DNA of 64,000 bases from Suillus spraguei (GCA_016800925.1 JABCPU010000190.1:1-64000), one strand, 5' to 3'; positions 34,431 through 44,857 are shown, counted from the stretch's first letter. Notes: generated by a model from the letters alone, not told the origin. Numbers and translations: made by a program.

Positions 34431-34884
34431 TGAACATGACCTGAAAGATTCAATTGCCAAGTGTCAAGTCTGCAATGCAGTTGCTGCGGCCAGAGGTGGG
34501 GAGCTGGCCATGGTTGGCCATCTTCACTGTTACATGTGCACTTTCTGAATACGTCCAAAAATAGCTGTGATTCATGATTAAATGAGAGGTCATGCCAGAG
34601 TCTAGGATGGTTGAGAGACTCTGCTGGGCAATGCATGTGATGTCGTCAAAAGTAGGACACGACCCGGAATCAAGTGGGAGCTCTTCTATAATGGCACATG
34701 CCAGGTTTTTAAACTCATTTGCAATGGCACTGGTGTCGGGAGGAGAGGCAGTGGCAGTTGGGGAGGTGTTCTCATTGGCATGAGCAGTGGCTGCAACATC
34801 AGATTTCTTACTGGACATCCTCCTATCTCAGTTCCTAATGCCTCCTTGACCCTCCATGCCTCCTCCTGGCTGAAAACAGTGCTC
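34431..34884 (-). pseudogene. Copia protease region
   Basis: The minus strand encodes LSTILDSGMTSHLIMNHSYFWTYSESAHVTVKMANHGQLP, where DSGMTSHL is the copia-type retropepsin motif, followed by GRSNCIADL. The Gag zinc knuckle expected before it is only partly visible (YCDNPMCTG near 34930). Confidence 0.8.
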
Positions 34885-35345
34885 TCAGTCATGAGTGAGG
34901 GAGCATGGCAGACCAGTACACATGGGATTGTCACAGTACACCCCCTTGGGGTTGGACTTGTGAATATGAATGCCCATTTTTAGATTTGTTTTTCCTTTCA
35001 GAGCTTTGAAGAAGGTGGCATTTGCATATTTGGATCCAGGGCCATTGAGTTTCGTTTCTCTGTGAAGTCTGTTGGCTTCTTCAGAGAGAGAAGTCACGAC
35101 AGCGGCAAATGTCATCTTCATGATGGTAATACCGGTCATCGAGGAAGAAGTAATGGGAGTACTGTAGAGATTCATGGTCATGCATTTGAAGATGATCCAC
35201 TCAGACAAGGATGGGAGTCCATGAAACAACAGAAATACCATCTCGTCTTCAGTGACTGCTATGGCCATCTCGGCGAAGCGATGCCTGGCGTTTTCAAATG
35301 TGCTGATATAATGAGGTGCGTCATCTGGGTCTTTGAGTTTTTCAG
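34885..35345 (-). pseudogene. Copia Gag, C-terminal part
   Basis: The minus strand encodes EKLKDPDDAPHYISTFENARHRFAEMAIAVTEDEMVFLLFHGLPSLSEWIIF, a standard copia Gag (UBN2-like) segment. The start of this frame at 35418 is LTR sequence, not Gag; the real upstream part is at 38001-38388. Confidence 0.82.
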
Positions 35346-37146
35346 TGTAACGAACATATTGGCACTGGCCTCGAAACCCTATCTTTAGCACTTGTCTCAC
35401 ATCTATAGGAGTTTCCACTTGTCCAAAAGCTGACTTACTCCTTTAGTGCATACCGGTGTAGCAAACAAAGTCACACTGACCATGAAAGTGCCATTTTACA
35501 CAAGTGTCTCATTACTGTCTACAGTGGCTACTGAGAAAACCCCTATAGCGAGCATTACCCCTTTTCGCGTTGCCGATACTGTTTTCGCTCCATGGATCCT
35601 TGCCCCTTACTGAATCTCGCTACCGATGTCCTCCTGTCCATTCCATTTCCGTCTAAGATCCATTGGTGCATAGCATATTCATTTCCGCTGTTACTAAAGC
35701 TACGGCAAGACTTACCTTACCTTCCGTGACACCGCTTGCTCGCTGCATGCCTCTTAGCTAAATATTTCTATCTCGCTACCATTCTTGCTATGTATTCCAG
35801 CTGTCATATACCATACTTCTAATCCCAGATCCGACCATATCCGATCAGATCCGATCGATTCCATTTCCGTCCAGTCCACAGATCCTGTCCGGATCACCCA
35901 TCCGAATGTGCTCACTTCTTGCACCTTAACTCCCTTGTGTATATCTGCGTCTATCTCCTTTCGTCATTCCTCCTGTTTCTGGTATTCTGGCTGTGTATGT
36001 TTCCATCCTGTGTCACTGATCCGTTACCTGTGTTCATTTCCGATTCATGCTTACTGATCCGCTGTGCATTAACTAATAGACTTCCGTTACACTTCGTACA
36101 TAGCCCTCAGTCCCGGACTTGTTGATTATCCATCTTAGATACTTACAGTATATAAACCACTTGTAGATCTCCATAGAACCTTAGTTCGAATATCATCTTA
36201 GATTCTGCTCATTCTGCTTCCTCCGGACTTGAGTCACTTTCCGCTCTAAGTCATCTTCTGAGACTTGGGATTGATTCCTATAGTCTATATCTCCAACTCT
36301 ATCTTCGGATAGTCTATTTCTGTTAGTTTCTAGTTAGGAACTCGCTCCGAAGCTAGTCTTAATCTTCGTTCTATTCCTACGCTCCAGATAACCTTCAGAC
36401 GTATCATATCCAATACCTTCGGACGTCTGGATCCGTCACGCAACTCCTTCCAGATCTTTGGACGTATAACTTCTCCCTGAAATAAGGGGCATTACTCGGG
36501 AAAGGGGCACAGTGCACGAACTGAGGCCAAAGCCCTTCGGATCTCTCTACCTTTGAGTACGGTCTTAACACCAGCCATTCACGGTAAATGTTAAAAAGGA
36601 CCTCTTTGCACATTCCGGTACTTTTACTGTTCCCTCTATGGTACACATGGTACTTAGGAATTGTCACCACTACTGTCTCTAACGGAATAAAGTCTTTCGC
36701 CGAAGTCACTGTCTCTTAAGGAACTCTTTACCACTGCATGCACGACCGCTCTTTACCACTTTCCATGTTTCACCACTTGCACTACGCTTTCCCGCGCTTC
36801 ACCGCTTGTTTTACTGCCAGTTTCCCACGCCTTACCACAGTTTTACTGCACGCACTACCACAGTTTTATCGCTCACACTACCGCTACTTTACCACTATCT
36901 TCCCACACTCTACCGCTACTTTACCGCAACTTTCCCACAGAGCGGAGGTCACCGCTAGCATCTCGCTACCTCCGACGGCAGTCTTGCACCACAGGTTGGG
37001 CATTATTGAACTATATTAACTTAGCATTCCCTTTAGGGTGGAACGCTCTTGCTTTGCAAGTGAAGCAGACTAGACGGAGCGCAAGATTCGCATACTAGTT
37101 TAGGCCATGGTTCATCTACAGCCCAAGCTAGATTGTATCTTTACAC
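35346..37146 (+). repeat. LTR of the 1-kb family inside copia Gag, itself hit by a solo LTR
   Basis: Starts TGTAACGAACATATTGG at 35346 and ends GATTGTATCTTTACA at 37146. About 1.03 kb remains after removing the solo LTR 35803-36570 and one TSD. Its end is directly followed by a truncated LTR of the sister subfamily. Confidence 0.8.
35803..36570 (-). repeat. Solo LTR, 770-bp family, copy 3 (TSD CCAGC)
   Basis: 768 bp, TGTCATATACC...GGTCTTAACA, flanked by perfect CCAGC (35798-35802 and 36571-36575). The empty site is visible in the paralogous LTR at about 24653. Confidence 0.95.
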
Positions 37147-38000
37147 CGGCGGCATCTCATGCTTACCGCACACCATACCAATTGCCGCACTACATTCCAC
37201 ATACCGATATCCTTCCGTGTCCTTGCCACGTCCGCATAGCTCCATTTGGTGCGTAGTATGGTTTATGTTCATTATCACTGATTCCACAGCAAGTCTTATT
37301 ACATGTTGCCTTGTGCCGCAGCCGCCTCGCGCTACGTTTACATACAGTGGTTACTGTACTTGAGTGCTACTGATTTCACCTAAAGCATTCCGAGTACATA
37401 TGATTTAGGATATAAGCACTGTGTACCCCGCACAATACAGTACCTGATTTGTACCCCATTTTCACTGTACTATAGGTCAGGATTATTGTCTAGCTCTGGA
37501 TCTACCCAGTAGTGGACTTAGTCTTTAAGTTTCTTTACCTCTCGTTAATCAATATTGCTCGTTCACCATTACCACTGGCATACTGCTAGACTCTTGACCA
37601 CTATTTTGACTGGACTTCACACTCGCCACTACTTTACCGCTGAAAGTACCACAGATTTCCTTACTGTTTCTTTGCACAGCTTGCACCTTATCGCTACCAC
37701 TGATATTATCGCTCATAACCGCTCACTCGATGCTACAGTTTCAGACATTGTTTCAATGGTGCTAGTACGGCTACTTCACACTAGTTCTGGCAGCATCTTC
37801 ACTAGCCGCGGCAACTCACCACTGACCACAACACTACATTCACTCACTGATTTGACTTGGATTAGACTATACTAACAGGCATCCCCTTTAGGGTCGAACA
37901 CTCTTGTTCAACAAGTGAAGCAGACTAGATGGAGTGCAAGACTCACATACTAACTTAGGAGGTAGTTTATCTACAGCCCAGGTTAGGTTGTATCTTTACA
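37147..38000 (+). repeat. LTR of the 0.95-kb subfamily, lacking its first ~110 bp
   Basis: Begins inside the LTR at GGCGGCATCTCATGCTTACC and runs to GGTTGTATCTTTACA at 38000. It corresponds to 25255-26097 in reverse. With the preceding LTR it forms a composite. Confidence 0.8.
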
Positions 38001-38388
38001 TTGGCAAAAAGCTGCGCACAAAGTTCAAATTGGGACATGACATCCAGTCATCCAAAGTGTGTGGCAAGAGATTGCCATTGTTCTCTTGCCATCCAGTCTT
38101 CATTCAGAAGGCCTTGGACAACCACTGAAAGCTTTCTGCAGATTATACTCTTTGCCTGTGTGTCCTCCTTGATCCAGTCAATAATAGCCTGTTTCTCAGC
38201 AGCAGTGGGAGATCCAGCTGTGGCCAGCAAGGCATCATTGAGGCAAAGTCTGTGAAATTGTTAGGATCGGTTTCGGAACTACAATGGTTCCATAGACCAT
38301 CACTTCTAAGGGCAAAACTAACCATGTGATGCCAAGAGGGATATTCATCTGCACCAGACAACTCTATAATGTGGTCATATTTCCCCAT
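38001..38388 (-). pseudogene. Copia Gag, N-terminal part
   Basis: The ATG at 38388 on the minus strand starts MGKYDHIIELSGADEYPSWHHMV, a usual copia Gag start. After a frameshift the sequence continues EKQAIIDWIKEDTQAKSIICRKLS, then MSQFELCAQLFAN. It joins EKLKDPDD across the insertion at 35345/38001. Confidence 0.82.
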
Positions 38389-38434
38389 AGTATAAGGACT
38401 AAGGATGACAAGTTAAAAAGCTCTTTAGAGCTCA

Positions 38435-38446
38435 GGGCTCATAACC
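38435..38446 (-). other. Copia primer binding site (initiator tRNA-Met half-molecule type)
   Basis: Directly after the 5' LTR the minus strand reads GGTTATGAGCCC. This is complementary to GGGCTCATAACC, the anticodon region of eukaryotic initiator tRNA-Met, known as primer of some copia-type elements. Confidence 0.75.
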
Positions 38447-40127
38447 TGATAAGCTAGACAAGGTCTCAGTGAATGTGATAGACAACGCTTATCATTGTAT
38501 TACCTAGGACAAGGTCTGAGGTACATGTTAGCTAGAGTGAATACAAAAGATGGTAGCACATACCTCAGTGAATGCGATAGACAACGCTGAGGTAGAACTG
38601 CGTGTGAGCAAGGTATTAAGTATCAAGTAAGATGGAAAGAAGCTGCCAGTGATAGAGACACCAGTAAGGTGACATGTGGTGTCAAAGGTGCCAAGAAGCG
38701 ATAAGAAATTAAGTAAGGAAAAGGAAAATCCCAGAGGTTAATCTCTGGGACTTGTATCATGCGTACGCACCTGCTCCTGGCATTATCATCCATAACTATA
38801 GCTAACTAGAGACAACAGGTTATGCTTCCTTGTCACAGACTACAGACACTTGATATTATATATAAATGTGACTTTTGTGTGATGTTTGTCAATTGTCACA
38901 TTTCACACATATGTTCTTTTGCTTCTCTTTCACTCGATAATTGATGGATCTTTCTGAAAATATAGATCTAGAATATTATATATATTCTCAATACACCCCA
39001 GGTGTCCGATTATTAAAGTTCGATGATTTGAAGGTATAGGCCCTTATCAGTAAAAATAGCAAGTATAGACACAATCTCAAACCTCCGGCCCATTTTGAAC
39101 TGATCTCTGTCATTAAAAGCAAGTATATATATTGTGTTAATGATACATGAACAGTTTGGATCATGAATGCGATAGCAGAGTAGTCAGAAACATCAAAAAT
39201 ATCAAAAATGCGATTTTGTCCAATTTTGTTCCTGCAGATCAATGCTATAGGTTGCCTGCGGTAGCTATGTGATAGATACACTCTAAATATGAATATGAAT
39301 AAACCCCTCACCATCCCTGAGGTCCGGTTCTACAGGAAAAAGTTTCACAGGGGGTAAACCATCAGGAGAGGGGGGATTCACTACACAACAGCATCTTTTC
39401 CTATGATCCTGAGCTCCTGATACATCATTCTTATTGTTAAATGTATGCTAGGGATCATTTCCCCAAGTCCATCTACATAAAAATAATAAAATGGGAACAC
39501 ATTTTGTAGTTTGCTGAATATATGCTATTTCTCTTGATGTAGGACGCTTCAGGGTGTTAAATAAAGATGGTAATCTGTTCATATATGTTCCTAAACATGT
39601 TTTGAACACATTGGGACACTTCTTTGTCAAAGGGACAAAAATGCGAAAGTATTCTGTGCCCCAGGCTATGTTGAAAGAGGCCTGGAGCAGGAGCAAGCAC
39701 ACAAATAAACACAAAAAGCGGTCTATTATGTTATATTATACACATATATGCCAAACTACTACATATATATGAAGAGAAACCTATTGTGGCGTGGTGATGA
39801 AGCTGCAGTGATGTGGGGAGGGTGTGGGAATAATTGATATTGTGAAGATTCCAAAATGGGCGATGTTTTTGGTGTAGTGGGGAAATTCCCACAGTAGGTG
39901 GCCAAAAATGCGGTGTGGGGACAGCTCCAAAATGAGTTAGAATCATGCCATATTGAGGTGTCAGGCATATTATCCATCGTGGGAGCCATGATGGATAACC
40001 TATCAAGTGTCTGCAGTCCGTGACAAGGAAGCATAACCTGTTGTCTCTAGTTAGCTATGGTTATGGATAATAATGACAGGATAGCCTGGCGTACGTATTT
40101 AATCTATTTCGATTCATTCGTCCAACA
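38447..40127 (-). repeat. 5' LTR of the copia element, split by a DNA transposon
   Basis: 38447-38772 matches the 3' LTR from TGATAAGC to ATCATGCGTACG and has an extra internal duplication of about 60 bp near 38465-38520. 40089-40127 supplies the end GCGTACGTATTTAATC...TCCAACA. Confidence 0.88.
38773..40088. mobile_element. Non-autonomous TIR transposon, ~1.3 kb, TSD GCGTACG
   Basis: The ends are inverted repeats of about 80-90 bp: CACCTGCTCCTG...CATAACTATAGCTAACTAG on the left, and on the right the inverse starting CAGGCTATCCTG. GCGTACG stands on both sides (38766-38772 and 40089-40095). The interior has small unrelated ORFs and no transposase motif. The CAGG-type end hints at hAT; the 7-bp duplication and long repeats fit poorly, so the superfamily is open. 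Confidence 0.8.
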
Positions 40128-40132
40128 GTTAC

Positions 40133-40711
40133 ACCAAAAGGTGAAATACTGAAAGCTTAGCTTTGCAGCGGTATATCTCTAAGAAGAAAGGGAGAACGGG
40201 TGTGAAAGTTGTTGCTAGCTCGCGTGGCTTTCGCGTAGGGCCATGTGGTTTTCGCTAAAGGCCACGTTTTTTCGGTTAGCTCGCTTAATTTCTCGCGTGG
40301 TTTTTTCGAGTGCCGACTGTTGTCCCATTGTGTGATTGTGTGATTGCGTGATTTGGTCACGTGACTGCTTAGCTGCCATGGGGGGTAAAACCAAATTATT
40401 AGGATGGAGCTGAGGCCAGGGAGCCAAAGGGAGTGTGAAGCCAAAAGTGAAGTCAAAAAGGAGTGCAAAAAAGTGGAAAGCAAAAAAGGAGGGTACCAGG
40501 TTGGAAGTTGCCAGCAGGCTGGAAGTGTCCTCCCCCACCCTCAGGAAAAATCTTCTGATAGATTTCTCTTAAATTGATTATTATATTTTGGCTATCAAAG
40601 AACTGAACTTTGTCATGTGAAAAATCATGTTATTTGTTTCAAAAGCTGCTATGATCATTAGGATGCAGAGATGGGGGGACAGAAGAGCATGGGGAGGGGA
40701 GAATGAAGGCA
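40133..40711. other. Flank between copia and the minisatellite
   Basis: No gene. TTTCGC/GCTCGCG motifs recur at 40218-40310. At 40393-40437 a segment (ATTATTAGGATGGAGCTGAG...AAAGGGAGTG) resembles the two hairpin repeats at 41922 and 42001. Confidence 0.4.
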
Positions 40712-41169
40712 TGGGAGGTGGGAGATGGGAGACGGGAGGTGGGAGATGGGAGACAGGAGGTGGGAGATGGGAGACGGGAGGTGGGAGATGGGAGACGGGA
40801 GGTGGGAGATGGGAGATGGGAGGTGGGAGATGGGAGATGGGAGACAGGAGACAGGAGACGGGAGACGGGAGACGGGAGACGGGAGACGGGAGACGGGAGA
40901 CGGGAGACGGGAGACGGGAGACGGGAGACGGGAGACGGGAGACGGGAGACGGGAGACGGGAGACGGGAGACGGGAGACGGGAGACGGGAGACGGGAGACG
41001 GGAGACGGGAGACGGGAGACGGGAGACGGGAGACGGGAGACGGGAGACGGGAGACGGGAGACGGGAGACGGGAGACGGGAGACGGGAGACGGGAGACGGG
41101 AGACGGGAGACGGGAGACGGGAGACGGGAGACGGGAGATGGGAGACAGAAGACGGGAGACACAAGATGA

Positions 41170-41201
<32 letters not shown>

Positions 41202-41675
41202 TGGGAGACAGAAGACAGGAGACACAAGATGAGAGACAGGAGATGGAGATGGGAGATGGGAGATGGGAGATGGGAGATGGGAGATGGGAGATGGGAGACT
41301 GGAGATGGGAGACTGGAGACAGGAGATGGGAGACAGAAGACGGGAGACACAAGATGAGAGACAGGAGACAGGAGATAGGAAATGGGAGACAGAAGACGGG
41401 AGACTGGAGATGGGAGACAGGAGATGGGAGACGGGAGATGGGAGACAGAAGACGGGAGACACAAGATGAGAGACAGGAGACAGGAGATGGGAGATGGGAG
41501 ACAGGAGACGGGAGACACAAGACAGGAGACAGGAGATGGGAGACACAAGATGGGAGATGGGAGACACAAGATGGGAGACAGGAGATTGGGAGACACAAGA
41601 TGGGAGACAGGAGATGGGAAACACAAGATGGGAGACAGCAGACTGGTAAGAGGAGATGGAAGACAGGAGATGGGA
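40712..41675. repeat. GGGAGAC heptamer minisatellite, ~0.96 kb
   Basis: A near-continuous tandem array of a 7-bp unit. About 40 perfect GGGAGAC copies fill 40860-41136, flanked by variants (GGGAGAT, AGGAGAC, GGGAGGT, AGACACAAGAT). The unit length is not divisible by three and has no stop in any phase on either strand, so all six frames stay open and give meaningless ORFs up to 373 codons. GGG recurs every 7 bases, compatible with G-quadruplex formation. Confidence 0.97.
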
Positions 41676-41921
41676 CACTTGCATAATTTTGTTGTGTGAC
41701 AACTTAATACTGTTGCCCCCTATTAAAACTTGACATAAAAGATTTATTCAAGTTAATAGTTTGCAGTAAATAATTTAAAAAATCAAAATCAAATGCAATG
41801 ACATGAGGATGAGATGGGCAATAAACTCACAAAGATGGTGATGTGGTACTTTTACTTCTCTCAAAATATTGGTTAAAGTTATAATTTATTTCAAGACCTA
41901 TTATCATTATTAAAGATAATT
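41676..41921. other. AT-rich spacer
   Basis: No coding sequence or repeat recognised. Confidence 0.3.
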
Positions 41922-42076
41922 ATTAGGATGAAGCCTTGGCCAGGAAGGCAAAAAGAGTGCGAAGCACTCTTTTTGCCTTCCTGTGCCTTGGGCAAACAGA
42001 ATTATTAGGATGAAGCCTTGGCCAGGGAGCAAAAGGAGTGCGAAGCACTCCTTTTGCTTCCTGTGCCGAAGGCACA
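41922..42076. repeat. Two tandem hairpin repeats with GAA loops
   Basis: ATTATTAGGATGAAGCCTTGGCCAG begins both units (41922 and 42001). Unit 1 has a perfect 19-bp stem (41942-41960 with 41964-41982) around loop GAA. Unit 2 has a 13-bp perfect stem (42029-42041 with 42045-42057), also with loop GAA and extendable by a wobble pair, followed by a small GTGCC-GAA-GGCAC hairpin (42063-42075). No coding role is visible. Confidence 0.9.
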
Positions 42077-42406
42077 ACGGGTGGTGGACTCGTGTACTGA
42101 TTATGGGAACTCAGGTAAGCCGGCGTGCTTACAGCATTCAGAATCACGCGTTACATAATTCAAAGTCCAATCGTGACTCCAGACTCACGCGGCGTAGCGA
42201 AGCGCCATGGATTTTTTTAGTGTATACAGAATTGTTACCTTTTATCAGCTTGTCAATCTTGCACTCTATGATATTATGGCAACGATTGCCTATCTCGTAT
42301 GTCAGTTGTAATGACCCTACGCCGTCGACTGAGCTCTGGGATCATCCACTATCATACCCGCCTGGTGTGTGATGAACTATTGGTCATGGCTTTAACTAAT
42401 GAATAA
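42077..42406. other. Intergenic, no gene
   Basis: Contains a further small palindrome, GGCGTAGCGAAGCGCC (42188-42203). Otherwise nothing recognised. It is the 3' flank of the minus-strand GST. Confidence 0.3.
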
Positions 42407-43220
42407 TCATAGGAAGGAATGACTATGTTTTTCAAATGAGCCCAAATCTGTGTTGCACTCGGCATTTACATCTGCCAAAAGATGTACCCATCTTCCTCTG
42501 TGTAAGGCGTGGACCTCTTGGCGCTCTTGTTTGTTCAAGACGGTGTTCCACCAAACCATCCAAGAAACCACGACAATGTCCGCAAACGAGAACGTGTCTC
42601 CCATAATCCACCTTCCTTCGCTCTTTTGATACCACCCATCCACCACACCAAGGCCCCGCTTGAACGCAGCCCACATTTGTTGTATCTTCCCCTCAGGAGC
42701 CATATCTTCCCAGCGTGTTTCTCTGGACATCTTTAACCGCGATGCGATGAATGCTTCCCGGCTAATATCATTCTGTATCTCGAGAGTCCTGGCCATGAGG
42801 AGCTTGAAGGACGGCGTCATGACCGTGTTGATGAACAAGGTCTCGAAGGTTTCTACGAGCACGTGAGCCCCGCGGGGTATAAGTGGTTTGTCAGGGTAGG
42901 TCTCGTCGAGGTACTTGGCAATTGCATGAGAGTCGGAGACCAATGCACCAGTGTTGGGGTCTTTAATGACTGGTACAGTGTATCTTTTCCCAGCTGTTGG
43001 AGATGCGCCAATAGCTTTCATGGTTGCGGCAATGTCACAAAACTCCACCCAGACAACCTCATATGGAAGACCTTTATGACCGAGACAGAATCTACGCGTA
43101 GTGGGTGAGTGGGTTATTAGGTGTTGCAATATGCTCGCAGCACCTTGTCTTTGATGGGTTGGGCGCCCATCCCTTCTTGGGAAGCTTGCATGGTATATCG
43201 TACAGGACGATGGGTTGCAT
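42407..43220 (-). CDS. Glutathione S-transferase, Ure2p/FuA-like, 253 aa
   Basis: Exon 1 (43220-43144) encodes MQPIVLYDIPCKLPKKGWAP and NPSKT. A 52-bp intron (43143-43092) follows, and exon 2 runs 43091-42407. The junction gives an Arg codon split 2+1 and reads KTR|FCLGHKGLPYEVVWVEF. The thioredoxin-like N-domain has VPVIKDPNTGALVSDSHAIAKYLDETYP, with the cis-Pro and the S/D pair that hold glutathione. The C-domain shows WIMGDTFSFADIVVVSW. The enzyme would conjugate glutathione to electrophiles in the cytosol; fungi use such GSTs against host or wood-derived compounds. The C-terminal 20 residues after LLADVNAEC are less typical. It is paralogous to 44858-45644 with the same intron position. 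Confidence 0.93.
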
Positions 43221-44304
43221 TGAGAGCAGCTATGGCAGGTAGCCGTACTTTCATCAATGTAATTTTGGTATTTATAGTATCGGAAACTTTGAGTGTCACC
43301 GGTTGTTACTGACCCGTAGTGCTGTGAGCAGAACTATTTCGAGGTAGTTCTGTCGGCAGAACCAAATGACAGATGGCAGAATCACGTGATGTTTTAAACA
43401 TGCAAGACTACTAACTACATCAATGTAAAACCGCTCGAATCGATATTCCGTGTCCAATCTTCATTTGCATCATGATCTGTGACCATAATTTCATCCTCGA
43501 TCGCTGGCAGTGACCCGTGAAATTTCGAAAGCTCAGCTGCTGTTTCACACCATTTCACATCACATGAGGAAGTCACGTTGATCAGATGGTCATAACTAGA
43601 GTAGAGGCTGTATTTCTGCCCCACCATCCTTCAAGCGCTTGTATCAAACGGTCAGCCGCAGGCAATAATTAATGCAGTACTATTCCCTGGAATGCGCTAT
43701 CCTCTTCCCTCGCATCGGAGACAGTCTGACAGCGTGACATAATTGACCACGCTGTCTGTGTCTGATAGGGGCGCCGAAGGGACCACAGCAGTAACGCAAA
43801 TTGTGGACCTCTTCCACCAGACTTGTGATATCATGATACCTGCTGACCGTCATTTGCCCCAAAGATCAGCAACAATTTCCTCAGGGATGAAAACAGTAGC
43901 TCTAATCAAACTTCTTCATCCTTACAAGCTCGGAAAAGTACGAGCCAACGTCATCAAGACTTGAGAATTATGCAATACACAGCCTCACGTCCTACGTTAG
44001 ATAATCTCACGGCTGTTTGTTAGGTCGAAGCCCAGATCTGTTGATCTCCCGTGAGCTGGTAGTCGCACTTCATTGTCCCCGCCTGAGGTTTTCTTCTGAA
44101 GATACACATCACGGCTCTCGAATTGTGTGATATTGTGCTCTTTGAATGTTTCGTGGCTGCTTGGTATCCTGAGGAGTTTGAACCATACTCGAGGTCAGTC
44201 ACAGGCGAAAACCTGTCATGTTACAATCTGAGATACTGAATTCCAGAGAAGCGTATTTGACGTAGCCATTTCTTTTGCTAGCGAATTCATGAAAATCATA
44301 AGGA
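43221..44304. other. Intergenic region between GST copies
   Basis: No convincing coding sequence. Minus-strand frame 43627-43415 (MVGQKYSLYSSYDHLINVTSS) is isolated and unrecognised. This is the upstream region of the left GST. Confidence 0.3.
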
Positions 44305-44735
44305 ATGCTCATGTTATTTTCAAAGTGGAATGAATCTCATACCCGGAGTTCACAGACGGTTTCAAGACTGCTGATAAACAGGTCCAGAAGGTCTGCACGA
44401 GCGCGTGTGCCCCACGAGGTATCAGGGGTTTGTCGGAGGAGGCCCCATCGACGTATTTGGCAATTGTGTGGGAGTTGGAGACAAACTGCGCCAGTGTTGG
44501 GGTCTTTAATGACCGGCAAGGTGTATCTTTCCTCAGCTGTTGGAGATAAGTCAATAGCTTTCATTGTTACAAATATCATAGAACTCTACCCAGATAGCTT
44601 CATGTGGAAGACCTTTATGGCCTAGACAAAATCAGTACGACGACCTACCCATAGTGAGGTGTTGTGGCATGTCGTCTCTGATGGGTTGGGCCACCATCTC
44701 TTCTCGAGAAGATTGCTTCGTACGTCGTAGAGGAT
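44305..44735 (-). pseudogene. Decayed glutathione S-transferase copy
   Basis: On the minus strand IILYDVRSNLLEKRWWPNPSETT corresponds to GST exon 1, and GLPHEAIWVEFYDI and LPVIKDPNTGAV to exon 2. There are stops and frameshifts (for example around DLSPTAEERYTLPVIK), and the C-terminal domain is missing. It is closest to the intact gene at 42407-43220. Confidence 0.88.
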
Positions 44736-44857
44736 GATGGGTCATATCAATGAACTTGAGCTCGTGGCATAACGTAGATGACTAAATATAGCACTCACAA
44801 TCACTGCAGAAACAATAATTAAATACCAAAGGTGGATCTGATAAGTTGACGATAACG

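Larger units (their letters stand above)
29072..40127 (-). mobile_element. Ty1/copia element broken by five later insertions, 11.1 kb total
   Basis: LTR-type ends begin TGATAAGC and end CCAACA on the plus strand, flanked by ATTAC (29067-29071) and GTTAC (40128-40132), a 5-bp duplication with one mismatch. Coding runs right to left: Gag, protease, integrase, reverse transcriptase, RNase H, so integrase precedes RT as in copia. The later insertions are 29801-30743, 31990-32458, 33950-34425, 35346-38000 and about 38766-40088. Without them the element would be about 5.2 kb, the normal copia size. Frameshifts and stops in every gene show it is dead. Confidence 0.9.

Noticed and set aside
33952..34432. 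Insertion in copia read as a Mutator-like MITE with an 11-bp duplication
   Set aside because: The ends are equally explained by TGTCAC...CGACA with a 5-bp duplication GTCAG, the normal LTR pattern. No inverted repeats of useful length are present.
35346..35418. Apparent N-terminus (METPIDVRQVLKIGFRG) of the copia Gag frame
   Set aside because: This part is translated LTR sequence (TGTAACGAACATATTGG region). The real Gag upstream part is at 38001-38388.
23396..36570. The two same-orientation 770-bp LTRs as ends of one 13-kb retrotransposon
   Set aside because: Each has its own 5-bp duplication, and the DNA between consists of unrelated nested elements, so they are separate solo LTRs.
40712..41675. 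Interstitial telomere or CRISPR-like array
   Set aside because: The unit GGGAGAC is not the fungal telomere repeat TTAGGG, and there are no unique spacers between repeats.
40581..41702. Overlapping long ORFs of about 180-373 codons on both strands
   Set aside because: They are by-products of a 7-bp tandem repeat that has no stop in any phase. All frames give the same kind of periodic peptide, so none is a gene.
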